Shown piece after piece: positions 1-9,019 of a stretch of 64,000 nt of DNA (its first letter is position 1; every line of letters begins with the position of its first letter). Source of the DNA: JANQHS01 sp965267505. GTDB taxonomy: Bacteria; Bacteroidota; Bacteroidia; Cytophagales; CCMP332. The position numbers and the translations under genes were made by a program. The stretch lies in assembly GCA_965267505.1 (NCBI GenBank), contig OZ254081.1:930001-994000 (forward strand). The letters are read 5' to 3'. A model generated the notes under the pieces. The model was not told the DNA's origin. It worked only from the letters and a program-made list of their open reading frames with translations, and did no database searches.

Positions 1-44
1 AAAGAACTAGCTCCATATTTCATTTTTAATCATCCTAATACACC

Positions 45-830
45 ATGAGCAAATTTGAAACCCTGTTGGTTTCACATGAGAATGGAACCCTAAATATTCG
101 GATCAATCGACCGGATAAACTCAATGCACTAAATCAGCAAGTCTTAAAGGATCTGAAAGCTGCAATTCAAATGGCCTATGATCAGGAAGATATCCTGGGT
201 GTGATCCTTACCGGAGAAGGAGAAAAGGCTTTTGTAGCTGGTGCGGATATAGCTGAGCTTAAGGAGCTCAATGAGATGAACGGAAGAAAATTCGCTGAAA
301 ATGGGCAGGAGGTTTTCGACTCAATTGAAAATTGCCCCAAACCGGTGATTGCTGCCGTCAATGGATTTGCTCTTGGAGGCGGTTGCGAATTGGCCATGGC
401 ATGCCATATGAGGGTTTCCACCAATAATGCAAAATTTGGTCAGCCTGAAGTAAACCTGGGCATCATTCCGGGTTATGGCGGCACCCAAAGGCTTCCTCTT
501 TTGATCGGTAAAGGAAAGGCTATGGAGCTTTTAATGACCGGAGATATGATCAGTGCAGATGATGCAAAAGCCCTGGGCCTTGTCAATGAAGTAGTAGAAA
601 ACAATGAAGCTTTAATGGCCCATTGCAATAAGATCCTTTCCAAGATCTCAAAGAAAGCCCCCATTGCGATCTCGTTGATCGTGGATACTGTAAACGCTCA
701 GGTAAGGAAGGAAGAAGATGGATATCAAACCGAGGCCATCTCCTTTGCAGCTTGCTGCAAAACAGATGATTTTAAAGAAGGAGTTGATGCTTTCCTTTCT
801 AAAAGAGAAGCAAATTTCAAAGGCAGCTGA
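45..830 (+). CDS. Enoyl-CoA hydratase/isomerase (crotonase family)
   Basis: A 261-residue crotonase-fold protein, expected to hydrate a trans-2-enoyl-CoA to a 3-hydroxyacyl-CoA in the cytoplasm (beta-oxidation or a butyryl-CoA type route). The oxyanion-hole segment AFVAGADIAEL and the segment FALGGGCELAMACH are present, as is PEVNLGIIPGYGGTQRLP. The two glutamates used by true hydratases are both there (in GGCELA and PEVNLG), which argues for hydratase rather than a decarboxylase or isomerase-only member. Length matches the family. ATG start; no Shine-Dalgarno is visible. Acyl chain preference cannot be read from sequence. Confidence 0.9.
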   Translation: MSKFETLLVSHENGTLNIRINRPDKLNALNQQVLKDLKAAIQMAYDQEDILGVILTGEGEKAFVAGADIAELKELNEMNGRKFAENGQEVFDSIENCPKPVIAAVNGFALGGGCELAMACHMRVSTNNAKFGQPEVNLGIIPGYGGTQRLPLLIGKGKAMELLMTGDMISADDAKALGLVNEVVENNEALMAHCNKILSKISKKAPIAISLIVDTVNAQVRKEEDGYQTEAISFAACCKTDDFKEGVDAFLSKREANFKGS

Positions 831-891
831 CCCGTTCGTTGGGCTAATCCTCCTTTCTAAGAAAAAAGGGATCATGCTTGGCATTTATCCA

Positions 892-899
892 TAATTTTG
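892..899 (+). promoter_or_regulatory. TAnnTTTG -7 box in front of dut
   Basis: TAATTTTG matches the Bacteroidota -7 consensus TAnnTTTG. It ends only 5 nt before the GTG that best fits the dUTPase start, so a transcript would begin at or next to that codon. No TTG at the usual -33 spacing was found. Confidence 0.5.
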
Positions 900-904
900 C
901 CGCC

Positions 905-1339
905 GTGGAAATTAAGGTCATCAATACCTCCAAAAACCCTCTTCCTGAAGCAAAAACCGAAGCTTCATCTGGCCTCGACCTAAGGGCAGATCTAGAGACT
1001 TCGTTTTCGCTAGAGCCCGGGAAGATAAAGCTGGTACCAACAGGGCTTTCAATTGAGATTCCAGAAGGATATGAAGGTCAGGTAAGACCCAGAAGTGGTC
1101 TTGCAGCCAAGCATGGAATCACGGTTCTGAATGCACCGGGAACCATCGATGCAGATTATAGAGGCGAGGTAAAAGTGATACTAATAAACCACTCCGAAGA
1201 AGAATTTTTAATTGAGCCAGGAGACAGGATCGCCCAATTAGTGATCAATAAATTTGAACCTGTTCATTGGCTCGAATCAAACGAGTTATCTGAAACTTCC
1301 CGCTCGGATGGCGGTTTCGGAAGTACTGGAAAAAAGTAA
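905..1339 (+). CDS. dut: dUTP diphosphatase
   Basis: Hydrolyses dUTP to dUMP and pyrophosphate, keeping uracil out of DNA and feeding dTMP synthesis. 144 residues from the GTG at 905, the normal size for a trimeric dUTPase. Family motifs are in order: SSGLDLRADL (motif 1), RPRSGLAAKHG (motif 2), GTIDADYRGEVKVILIN (motif 3), GDRIAQLVI (motif 4) and a C-terminal RSDGGFGSTGK P-loop-like motif 5. A longer reading from TTG 878 would add nine residues absent from the family and would run through the -7 promoter box, so GTG 905 is preferred. Confidence 0.93.
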   Translation: MEIKVINTSKNPLPEAKTEASSGLDLRADLETSFSLEPGKIKLVPTGLSIEIPEGYEGQVRPRSGLAAKHGITVLNAPGTIDADYRGEVKVILINHSEEEFLIEPGDRIAQLVINKFEPVHWLESNELSETSRSDGGFGSTGKK

Positions 1340-1352
1340 ATAGTCCCCAAAA

Positions 1353-2363
1353 ATGAGGATCATAATTCCAATGGCCGGTATCGGAAAAAGAATGCGGCCG
1401 CATACACTAACGGTTCCAAAACCACTTCTCTCAGTGGCCGGAAAGCCCATTGTCCATCGATTGGTGGAAGATATTGCAGAGATATCCGGTGAAAAGATCA
1501 CCGAAGTTGGCTTTGTGATCGGAAATTTTGGCAAAGAGGTAGAAGAAAAACTAATCCAGGTCGCCAAAGAGATTGGAGCTGAAGGAAAGATCTATTACCA
1601 GGAAGAGGCCCTGGGTACAGCCCATGCAATTTTCTGCGCTGAAGAATTGTTGGACGGAAGGGTCATTTTAGCCTTTGCTGATACTCTTTTCAGGGCTGAC
1701 CTTCAATTGGACCCTGAGGCTGATGGGGTAATTTGGGTTAAGGAGGTAGAAGATCCTTCCCAATTTGGAGTTGTTACAGTGGACGGAGAAGGTGTTATCA
1801 ATGAATTCGTTGAAAAACCTACTTCCTTCGTTTCCAATATGGCAATCATCGGGATCTACTACTTCAAGGAGGCTAGTGAGATCCGGGAGGAAATAAAGTA
1901 CTTGCTGGACAACAACCTTACCGATAAAGGCGAATTCCAGATAACGGATGCCTTAAAGAATATGATGTTGAAGGGTAGGAAGTTCCTGCCTGGAAAAGTT
2001 GGAGACTGGTTGGATTGCGGGAACAAAAACATCACCGTACAAACTAATTCCAGGTACCTATCGTTTTTGAAGGAAAAAAACCAGGAGCTGATAGATGATT
2101 CAGCTCAGGTCTCGAATTCTATCATAAACGAACCTGTCTTTTTAGGAGAGGGAGTAAAACTTGAAAACTCAGTGATCGGTCCGAATGTTAGTGTTTCAGC
2201 AAATACCGTTATTAAAAATTCGGTTATTTCAGAAAGCATAATAGGCTCCGATACAAAGATTGAGGGAGCAAATTTTAAGAATTCTATGATCGGGAATCAT
2301 GTTGAATACAATGAAAAACCAAAAGATCTAAGCCTGGGAGACTATAACAAATTTGACGCTTAA
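1353..2363 (+). CDS. Sugar-1-phosphate nucleotidyltransferase with left-handed beta-helix tail
   Basis: A 336-residue NDP-sugar pyrophosphorylase-like protein. The N-terminal nucleotidyltransferase signature GIGKRMRPHTLTVPKPLL carries the G-x-G-x-R-M and P-K-P elements that bind the NTP. The C-terminal ~80 residues show hexapeptide-like repeats (NSVIGPNVSV, NSVISESIIG) of a left-handed beta-helix. This architecture resembles RfbA/GlmU-type enzymes that activate glucose-1-phosphate or a similar sugar for envelope glycans. The exact sugar and nucleotide cannot be assigned. It lies 13 nt after dut and overlaps the next gene by 11 nt. Confidence 0.85.
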   Translation: MRIIIPMAGIGKRMRPHTLTVPKPLLSVAGKPIVHRLVEDIAEISGEKITEVGFVIGNFGKEVEEKLIQVAKEIGAEGKIYYQEEALGTAHAIFCAEELLDGRVILAFADTLFRADLQLDPEADGVIWVKEVEDPSQFGVVTVDGEGVINEFVEKPTSFVSNMAIIGIYYFKEASEIREEIKYLLDNNLTDKGEFQITDALKNMMLKGRKFLPGKVGDWLDCGNKNITVQTNSRYLSFLKEKNQELIDDSAQVSNSIINEPVFLGEGVKLENSVIGPNVSVSANTVIKNSVISESIIGSDTKIEGANFKNSMIGNHVEYNEKPKDLSLGDYNKFDA

Positions 2364-4113
2364 CCAAAGCAACATATCGACCCTTATTAAATCCTTCCTG
2401 ATCTTATTTCTTGTTTTTGGAATGGGCTTGGAAAATGCTCAAGCTCAAAAAAAGAAGAAGAAAAAGAAGGAGAAGCAAGCCACTGAGGAAAGAGGCCAGG
2501 ACAAGGAGATAAATGCTGATCACTATTTCATAGAAGGTTTAAGGTATAGCCTGAAAGAAGAAGATGAAAAGGCAGTAAAGAATTTTGAAAAGGCATTGAC
2601 ACTAATGCCCGAAAACGCCGCCATTCATTTCAAACTGGCAGAATCCTATTCAAAACTTAACTACATAGACAAGGCCTTTGACCATGCTCAATTGGCGGTG
2701 GAGTATGATCCTAAGAATGAATATTACTACAAGCTTTTAGCCAGGCTATATGAGTATAAAAGTGATTTTGAGGGGGCGATTCAAACCTATAAGGATCTGT
2801 TGGCCAATGTGCCGAACTCCGAATCCAATTATTACGAATTAGCTCTGTTGCAAATCCTGAAAGGTCAATGGGAAGATGCTCTTAATTCCTATGACAGGTT
2901 TGAAGAAGCCTTTGGGATCAACCCGGAAATATCCACTCAAAAACAAAAGATCTACCTTAAGCTAAATCAGCTTGACAATGCGATTGCTGAGGGTGATAAA
3001 TTAATCAAGGCTTATCCTGAAAATCCGGAGTATTCGATCAACCAGGCTATACTGCTTAATTCCAATGATAAAAAAGTGGAAGCCCAGCAACTCCTGGATT
3101 CCCTATTGACCAAAAGACCCAATCTTTCCGGAGCTCGACTCGTGCTTTTTGAGATCTATCGGGATCAAAAGAAAGATGATGAAGCTTATGCAGAATTGAA
3201 AAAAGCCTTCGAGGATCCAAACCTAGAGATCGGTCAAAAAGCTGGAATTCTTGCAGGATATAGCAGGTTTGCAGAAACCGATATTCAGAAAGGGCGAGCC
3301 AAAGAACTTGGAGAGATCCTGGTTAAGGTCCACCCAAATAATGATGTTGCTCTTTCCATGGTGGGCGACATCTACTTGGGAAATGAGGAAAAAGAAAAGG
3401 CTCTTGAATATTATAAGGCTTCGGTTAAGATCAACCCCTCCGATTTCAACGTCTGGATGAATATCCTGATCCTGAATTTTGAAGAAGAAAACTATGACAC
3501 CCTGGTATTTTATTCTGAGCAGATGGTGCAGATCTACCCAAACAACTCAAGGGTATGGTTTCTCCAGGGATTGGGTTATTACTCCCTTGAAAGCTATGAA
3601 AAGGCAAAATATTCCCTTGAAAGCGCAAGGAAATGGGGAGCAAACCAAAATTCTCTATTAGTAGATATTGAAGCCACCTTAGGCGATACATACTATAATC
3701 TCGGGGAATACGAGGACTCAGACGATTCCTATGAATATGTTTTAGCACAGGATCCGGAAAACGATCATGTTCTGAACAATTACAGTTATTTCCTTTCCCT
3801 TAGAAATGAAAAGTTGGATAAGGCCCTGAAAATGTCCGAGACCCTGGTAAAAAAGTATCCTGATAACTCAACCTACCTCGATACCCATGCATGGGTATTG
3901 TTCCAAAGGGAGGAATATGAAAAAGCCTTACCCTTCCTGGAGAGGGCAACAAAGACCTCAGACAGCGGGGTGGTTCACGAACACCTTGGAGATGTACTGT
4001 TCAAGATGGGCAGAGAAGACGAAGCAATAGAAGCCTGGAAAAAAGCCAAGGAGCTTGGGGGTGCAGGAGAATTTTTGGAAAAAAAGTTGGAGAATGGTAA
4101 GTGGTATGAATAA
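2353..4113 (+). CDS. Exported tetratricopeptide-repeat protein
   Basis: A 586-residue protein with a signal peptide (hydrophobic SFLILFLVFGMGLENAQAQ) followed by a Lys-rich patch and about ten TPR units (for example AAIHFKLAESYSKLNYIDKA, NVWMNILILNFEEENYDTLV). TPRs are protein-protein interaction scaffolds; no enzymatic domain is seen. The start is TTG at 2353, inside the end of the preceding gene, because no ATG or GTG precedes the signal peptide. It heads a conserved-looking trio with the DUF4292 lipoprotein and the EnvC-like protein, joined by 8- and 14-nt overlaps, which suggests an envelope role. Specific function unknown. Confidence 0.85.
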   Translation: MTLNQSNISTLIKSFLILFLVFGMGLENAQAQKKKKKKKEKQATEERGQDKEINADHYFIEGLRYSLKEEDEKAVKNFEKALTLMPENAAIHFKLAESYSKLNYIDKAFDHAQLAVEYDPKNEYYYKLLARLYEYKSDFEGAIQTYKDLLANVPNSESNYYELALLQILKGQWEDALNSYDRFEEAFGINPEISTQKQKIYLKLNQLDNAIAEGDKLIKAYPENPEYSINQAILLNSNDKKVEAQQLLDSLLTKRPNLSGARLVLFEIYRDQKKDDEAYAELKKAFEDPNLEIGQKAGILAGYSRFAETDIQKGRAKELGEILVKVHPNNDVALSMVGDIYLGNEEKEKALEYYKASVKINPSDFNVWMNILILNFEEENYDTLVFYSEQMVQIYPNNSRVWFLQGLGYYSLESYEKAKYSLESARKWGANQNSLLVDIEATLGDTYYNLGEYEDSDDSYEYVLAQDPENDHVLNNYSYFLSLRNEKLDKALKMSETLVKKYPDNSTYLDTHAWVLFQREEYEKALPFLERATKTSDSGVVHEHLGDVLFKMGREDEAIEAWKKAKELGGAGEFLEKKLENGKWYE

Positions 4114-4834
4114 GGGACACATAATTCTCCTTCTGGGAGCAGTTCTCTTATTTTCATGTCGCGCCTCTAAAACCCTGCCTGACCTCAATTACCAGGATCC
4201 GCTGAAAGATCATTCCCTTTATAAGGCCAAAGCCAAGGTCGAGATAATCGATGGAGGCAATTCGCAAAAGGCCACCATGAACCTCCGCCTTCACAAAGAC
4301 AAAAAGATCTGGCTTTCAATTTCCAATAAGGTCGAAGGGGCAAGAGTTTTAATACTCCCTGATTCTGTAAAATTCATCGACCGGATCCATAAGACCTATT
4401 ACGCCAATTCACTTGATTCCATGGGTAAGCTCTTCAACTTTACCCTTGATTTTGAAATGATCCAAAACCTGCTGACCTCCAGAACTCCAAACTCCGAAAC
4501 CATCAATTGGAGTACATCTGGTAAAAAAGCAATGGGAAATGAGCAAAGAGCTGGTTGGTCAGTGGAGTACCTATTAAACACAGAGAATGGTAGACTGGAA
4601 AACGTCCAGATCAAACAGATCCAGGGAGCAGATAAGCTTTCTGTGAACTATGCAGAAACTCTGGATTACGAGGGAGGCACGATCTCAAAACTCATTTACC
4701 TTTCTGCCTATCTTGTGAGAAGCGGAAAAGGAAGGGAAGTAAAGGCCAATCTGAATTACGATAAGTTTAATTTTGTGGAGGAGGAAGACCTAAGTTTTCC
4801 TTTTAAGATCCCTTCAAAGTATGAGAAGCTTTAA
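4106..4834 (+). CDS. DUF4292 lipoprotein
   Basis: 242 residues starting at the ATG that overlaps the previous stop (ATGAATAA). The N-terminus is a lipoprotein signal (ILLLGAVLLFSC, lipobox cysteine about residue 18). The body resembles the DUF4292 family of Bacteroidota, thought to have a LolA/LolB-like beta fold that could carry lipidic ligands; that link is inference. The C-terminus overlaps the next gene by 14 nt. A longer reading from 4055 is unlikely because it would bury the signal peptide. Confidence 0.8.
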   Translation: MNKGHIILLLGAVLLFSCRASKTLPDLNYQDPLKDHSLYKAKAKVEIIDGGNSQKATMNLRLHKDKKIWLSISNKVEGARVLILPDSVKFIDRIHKTYYANSLDSMGKLFNFTLDFEMIQNLLTSRTPNSETINWSTSGKKAMGNEQRAGWSVEYLLNTENGRLENVQIKQIQGADKLSVNYAETLDYEGGTISKLIYLSAYLVRSGKGREVKANLNYDKFNFVEEEDLSFPFKIPSKYEKL

Positions 4835-6002
4835 GGCCTTAGTCTTCATATTCATATTCAGCCTTCCACTTGGACTTTTTGCTCAAAGCAAACAGGAACT
4901 TGAGAAGGAACGTACGCGGAACCAAAGGAAGATAACCGAGACCAGAAAGATCCTTAAGGAGGTCTCAACTCAGAAATCCAGTACCATAGGACAGCTCAAT
5001 GTTTACAACGAACAGATCAAAAGGCAGGATGCTCTCATCGGGACACTAAACCTTGAGATCAAATACCTGGATTCGGAGATCGAAGAAAATGAGATGATCT
5101 CAAATTCCTTAAAAAAGGACCTTGAAGATCTAAAGGATGAATATGCCCGAATGATCTATGCAGCATCCAAATCATCTAATTCCTTCTCGAAACTCATGTA
5201 CATCTTTTCTTCTGAAGATTTCAACCAATTCAGAAGGAGGTTGAAATACATGGAACAATATGCTGACGCCAGAAAAGCCCAGATCAAGGAAATTGAATAC
5301 GTTCAGTCTGAGATTGATGCGCAAACCCAGTTATTGATAGCCTCCAAAAGGGAAAAGCAGAACCTGGCAAAATCTCAAAGATCTGAGCAGGATGAGCTAA
5401 GGAGACTGAAAAAACAACAATCCGACCTTGTTGGAAAGCTCAACAAAAAGGAAAGAAACCTTAAAAAAGAGCTGGCCAAGAGGAAAAAGGACGATAAACG
5501 ACTTGCAAAACTGATCAAGGATCTGATCGCCAAGGAAGTCACCAAGGGTAGAAAGAACGTTCCTCTTACTCCTGAAGCAGCTGAATTGGCAGCCAGTTTT
5601 GAAAGAAACCGAAGGAAATTGCCCTGGCCTGTCCAATCAGGTTTTATAAGTCAGAGATTTGGTAAAAACCCTCATCCTGTGCTTCGAGGGGTATATACCG
5701 AAAACGATGGTGTGGATATCCAAACCAATAAAGGGGAAGACATCAGGACTGTTTATGAAGGAACGGTACTGACTGTGGCTGTTATTCCAGGTAATAATAA
5801 TGCCGTGATGGTCAAACATGGAAACTACATTTCGGTCTATGCCGGGATCAAGAACGTTCAGGTCAAAAAAGGCCAGAAATTGAGTACCAAGGATGTAATT
5901 GGGGAGGTTTACACCGATAAAGACGGTGTTTCACAGTTCCAATTCCAGATCTGGAAGGGATTTGACAAGTTAAATCCCGAACAATGGCTCTTCTCCAGAT
6001 AG
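4821..6002 (+). CDS. EnvC-like murein hydrolase activator (degenerate LytM)
   Basis: 393 residues: signal peptide (ALVFIFIFSLPLGLFAQS), a long coiled coil (about residues 25-245) and a C-terminal LytM/M23 domain beginning near LPWPVQSGFISQRFG. The arrangement is that of EnvC, which activates cell-division amidases rather than cutting peptidoglycan itself. The zinc site is broken: the HxxxD motif reads ENDGVD, and the HxH motif (normally HLHFEI) reads QFQFQI at residues 372-377. Catalytic loss therefore follows from the sequence; activator function is inferred from the family. Cotranscribed with the TPR and DUF4292 genes. Confidence 0.87.
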   Translation: MRSFKALVFIFIFSLPLGLFAQSKQELEKERTRNQRKITETRKILKEVSTQKSSTIGQLNVYNEQIKRQDALIGTLNLEIKYLDSEIEENEMISNSLKKDLEDLKDEYARMIYAASKSSNSFSKLMYIFSSEDFNQFRRRLKYMEQYADARKAQIKEIEYVQSEIDAQTQLLIASKREKQNLAKSQRSEQDELRRLKKQQSDLVGKLNKKERNLKKELAKRKKDDKRLAKLIKDLIAKEVTKGRKNVPLTPEAAELAASFERNRRKLPWPVQSGFISQRFGKNPHPVLRGVYTENDGVDIQTNKGEDIRTVYEGTVLTVAVIPGNNNAVMVKHGNYISVYAGIKNVQVKKGQKLSTKDVIGEVYTDKDGVSQFQFQIWKGFDKLNPEQWLFSR

Positions 6003-6022
6003 GCGAGAGCCCCTATTTTTCT

Positions 6023-6030
6023 TACTTTTG
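6023..6030 (+). promoter_or_regulatory. TAnnTTTG -7 box in front of tatA
   Basis: TACTTTTG matches the Bacteroidota -7 consensus and lies 19 nt before the tatA ATG, which would give a leader of about a dozen nucleotides. No matching TTG at -33 is seen. Confidence 0.5.
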
Positions 6031-6049
6031 AACCCAGAAAATTCAAAAA

Positions 6050-6256
6050 ATGGATTTATTAAATCTGCTTTTATTTAGCATCGGAGGCCCTGAGATCATT
6101 CTCATACTATTTGTTATTCTCCTTCTTTTTGGGGCTAAAAAGATACCTGAGCTTGCGAGAGGGCTTGGAAAAGGAATCAGGGAATTTAAAGATGCCACCA
6201 AAGAGGTCAAGAGTGAGATCGACCAGGCATCTGAAAAAGCGAAGCCAGAGGAATAA
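6050..6256 (+). CDS. tatA: Sec-independent translocase subunit TatA/TatE
   Basis: A 68-residue protein with one N-terminal membrane helix, the FG hinge (LLLFGAKKIPELARGLGKG) and a charged amphipathic tail, the standard TatA layout. It forms the pore element of the Tat pathway, which exports folded, often cofactor-bearing proteins carrying twin-arginine signals. TatC and any TatB are not in the window. It has its own -7 box and lies 3 nt before gatA. Confidence 0.92.
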   Translation: MDLLNLLLFSIGGPEIILILFVILLLFGAKKIPELARGLGKGIREFKDATKEVKSEIDQASEKAKPEE

Positions 6257-6259
6257 TCC

Positions 6260-7690
6260 TTGAAATCCTATAATTCCTTCTTCGATCTCAGTGAAGATCT
6301 TAGAAAAGGTGCAATTTCTTGTCGCACCGTTGTAGAATACCATCTTTCCCAGATCAAAAAACATGAAGGGCTGAATGCCTTTCTGGAAGTCTATGATGAA
6401 GAAGCTCTTCAAAGAGCTGATGAAATAGACCAGAAGATCAAGGACAATAAAGCCGGCAGGTTAGCAGGCCTTGTTGTTGGGATCAAAGACGTGCTTTGTT
6501 ATAAGGGACATTCCAGCACAGCAGGAAGTCAGATCCTCAAAGGATATGTTTCTCCTTACAGTGCCACCGCAGTCGACAGGCTTGTCAATGAGGATGCTAT
6601 CATAATCGGAAGGCAAAACTGCGATGAGTTCGCAATGGGATCTTCAAATGAGAACTCTTCTTATGGTCCCGTTATCAATGGTATTGGCGAAAACCTTGTT
6701 CCAGGAGGATCATCAGGGGGTTCAGCCGTTTCTGTGCAAATGGATATGTGCCGTGTTTCCTTAGGGACAGACACAGGGGGATCTGTACGACAGCCTGCAT
6801 CTTTTTGTGGAATTTATGGGCTAAAACCAACCTATTCAAGAGTTTCCCGATATGGACTGATAGCCTATGGAAGCTCCTTTGATTGTATCGGAGTATTCTC
6901 AAAGAACATTTCCGACATGGCTCTTACCCTCGAGGTCATGGCAGGAAAAGATCCTTTTGATGCCACTTCCTCTTCAAGACAGGTGGATCAATATTCCTCT
7001 TTGAATAAAGAAGTAGGAAAGAAAAAGATCGGGGTTGTAAAAGAATGTTTTGAATACGAAGGAGTAGATCCTGAGGTCATTCAAAACACAAAGGATTTCA
7101 TAGAAAAAATGAAAGCCGAAGGGCATGAGGTTGACCTGGTCAATTCAGAATTCATAGACCACGCCCTTCCGGTTTATTACATTCTTACCACGGCAGAAGC
7201 CAGTACCAATCTTAGTCGATTTGATGGGGTCAGGTATGGGCATAGAACTTCCGATCCTGAAGACCTTTTGGAGATGTATGAAAACAGTCGTACAGAAGGA
7301 TTTGGAGAAGAGGTGAAAAGAAGGATAATGCTTGGAACTTTTGCTTTGAGTGCCTCCTATCATGATGCTTATTTCACTAAAGCTCAAAAAGTAAGAAGGC
7401 TGATCCAGGAGGACCTAAAAGAAAAATTCAAAGAATACGACTTCATAGTCAATCCAACCACTCCTACCCCGCCTTTTGCAATCGGGGATAAAAGTGAGGA
7501 CATTTTACAGCTCTATTTGGCCGATATTTTTACTGTACAGGCTCCAATAGGCGGATTTCCGGCTATTTCTATTCCTTCAGGAAATAATTCCGAAGGACTG
7601 CCGTTGGGAATCCATATCATGGCAAATTCGTTTAATGAGAAGGAGCTTTTCGATTTTTCCGAATATGCTTCTAAATTAATAGCCAACTGA
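6260..7690 (+). CDS. gatA: Asp-tRNA(Asn)/Glu-tRNA(Gln) amidotransferase subunit A
   Basis: 476 residues of the amidase-signature family. It generates ammonia from glutamine for transamidation of misacylated Glu-tRNA(Gln) or Asp-tRNA(Asn). The Ser-cisSer-Lys triad region is clear: Lys in GIKDVLCYKG, and the serine-rich segment PGGSSGGSAVSVQ followed by SLGTDTGGSVRQPA. YGLKPTYSRVSRYGLIAYGSS is typical GatA. Starts with TTG 3 nt after tatA; no ATG lies nearby. GatB and GatC are not in this window, which is common when the subunits are dispersed. Confidence 0.93.
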   Translation: MKSYNSFFDLSEDLRKGAISCRTVVEYHLSQIKKHEGLNAFLEVYDEEALQRADEIDQKIKDNKAGRLAGLVVGIKDVLCYKGHSSTAGSQILKGYVSPYSATAVDRLVNEDAIIIGRQNCDEFAMGSSNENSSYGPVINGIGENLVPGGSSGGSAVSVQMDMCRVSLGTDTGGSVRQPASFCGIYGLKPTYSRVSRYGLIAYGSSFDCIGVFSKNISDMALTLEVMAGKDPFDATSSSRQVDQYSSLNKEVGKKKIGVVKECFEYEGVDPEVIQNTKDFIEKMKAEGHEVDLVNSEFIDHALPVYYILTTAEASTNLSRFDGVRYGHRTSDPEDLLEMYENSRTEGFGEEVKRRIMLGTFALSASYHDAYFTKAQKVRRLIQEDLKEKFKEYDFIVNPTTPTPPFAIGDKSEDILQLYLADIFTVQAPIGGFPAISIPSGNNSEGLPLGIHIMANSFNEKELFDFSEYASKLIAN

Positions 7691-9018
7691 AGGGACTAAA
7701 AACGATAGGATCCATACTTCTTGTGCTCATTTCATTTCAGACCTTTTCCGGAAGCCTGAAAAATGAATGCGTTCAGAATCCTTTTATGGAGAAGGAAACC
7801 CTCCAGGACCAATTGTCCTGCATCGAGGGAGAAGTTCCACTCAATTATAATCCCAAGATCTACGGGTTCATAGACTATTTTGTCAACCGAGATCGTACCT
7901 ATACCCAATTGGTGATCGATAGAAGCGGAAGGTTCTTCCCCATTTTCGAAAAGGAATTTGCAGAAAAAGGCCTACCCGATGAGTTGAAGTACTTGGCCAT
8001 AGTCGAATCAGGTTTGAACCCCAAGGCTCTTTCCCGTGCTGGAGCTGGTGGATTATGGCAATTCATGCCTTCAACCGGCAGAATGTTCGATCTTAAAAAA
8101 GATGAGCTGATAGACGACCGCATGGACCCCTACCTGTCTACGGAAGCGGCAGCAAAATACCTGGCTTCGCTTTACAAGCAATTCAAAAACTGGGAATTGG
8201 CCTTGGCCGCATACAATTGTGGGCCTGGTAAGGTTAGAAGAGCGGTTAGACGTTCGGGTTATAAAAGGACCTTTTGGGAGGTTTATCCTTACCTTCCAAG
8301 GGAAACAAGGAATTATGTTCCCCAATTTGTGGCCTTCGTTTATATCATGAATCACCAGGAGGAATTGGGCTTCAATTCAGGAGAGCCTCAATACATGCCT
8401 GAGCATAGCTATGTGACCGTTTCTCAAAACGTCGATCTAAAAAAGTTTTCAGAGGAGTTGAATGTCTGCCTGGAGGACATGAGGGTGTTGAATCCACAGA
8501 TCAAAAAAGACCTCATCCCTCTTCAAAGGAAAGGCTATAAGTTCAGGATCCCTGCTGAGTCTACACAGACCTACGAAGAAAAGGAAGAGGATATTTTGAA
8601 GTTCGCCTCTACCCTAACCAAAAAGCAAGAGTATCTGGTGGCAAGCTATGACAGGACCAGTACCTATGGAAAGCAAAAGCATATTCATAAAGTAAAGAGC
8701 GGAGATGTATTAGGGTTGATTGCCGAAAAATATGAGGTTCGTGTTTCCGACATAAGAAAATGGAATAACCTAAGAGGTAACATGATCCGAGTGGATCAAA
8801 GGCTTGCGATCTGGAAGCTTCCCGGATACCAGCCCAAGCAATATGTCAAAACCGAGCCTCAACCCATTCCAGGAAGCAAGGTGCATGTTGTGAAGTATGG
8901 AGACACTTTATGGGATATCTCCAGAATGTATCAGGGTCTTAGCATCGAAAAGATCAAAAGCCTGAACAACCTCAAAAACAACCAGATCAAACCAGGACAG
9001 AAGCTTAGGATAGGTTGA
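7687..9018 (+). CDS. LysM lytic transglycosylase (MltD-like)
   Basis: About 443 residues. An SLT domain follows the signal peptide, with the catalytic glutamate in YLAIVESGLNPKALS and the motif AGGLWQFMPSTGRMF. Two C-terminal LysM peptidoglycan-binding modules begin at HKVKSGDVLGLIAEKY and HVVKYGDTLWDISRMY. It cleaves murein glycan strands to 1,6-anhydro ends in the periplasm. Start choice: a GTG at 7723 would leave the short leader MLISFQTFSG without the positive end of a signal peptide, whereas reading from CTG at 7687 (CTGA overlap with the gatA stop) gives KGLKTIGSILLVLISF, a normal signal peptide. CTG is therefore the more likely start but is unproven. Confidence 0.85.
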   Translation: MKGLKTIGSILLVLISFQTFSGSLKNECVQNPFMEKETLQDQLSCIEGEVPLNYNPKIYGFIDYFVNRDRTYTQLVIDRSGRFFPIFEKEFAEKGLPDELKYLAIVESGLNPKALSRAGAGGLWQFMPSTGRMFDLKKDELIDDRMDPYLSTEAAAKYLASLYKQFKNWELALAAYNCGPGKVRRAVRRSGYKRTFWEVYPYLPRETRNYVPQFVAFVYIMNHQEELGFNSGEPQYMPEHSYVTVSQNVDLKKFSEELNVCLEDMRVLNPQIKKDLIPLQRKGYKFRIPAESTQTYEEKEEDILKFASTLTKKQEYLVASYDRTSTYGKQKHIHKVKSGDVLGLIAEKYEVRVSDIRKWNNLRGNMIRVDQRLAIWKLPGYQPKQYVKTEPQPIPGSKVHVVKYGDTLWDISRMYQGLSIEKIKSLNNLKNNQIKPGQKLRIG

Positions 9019-9019
9019 T

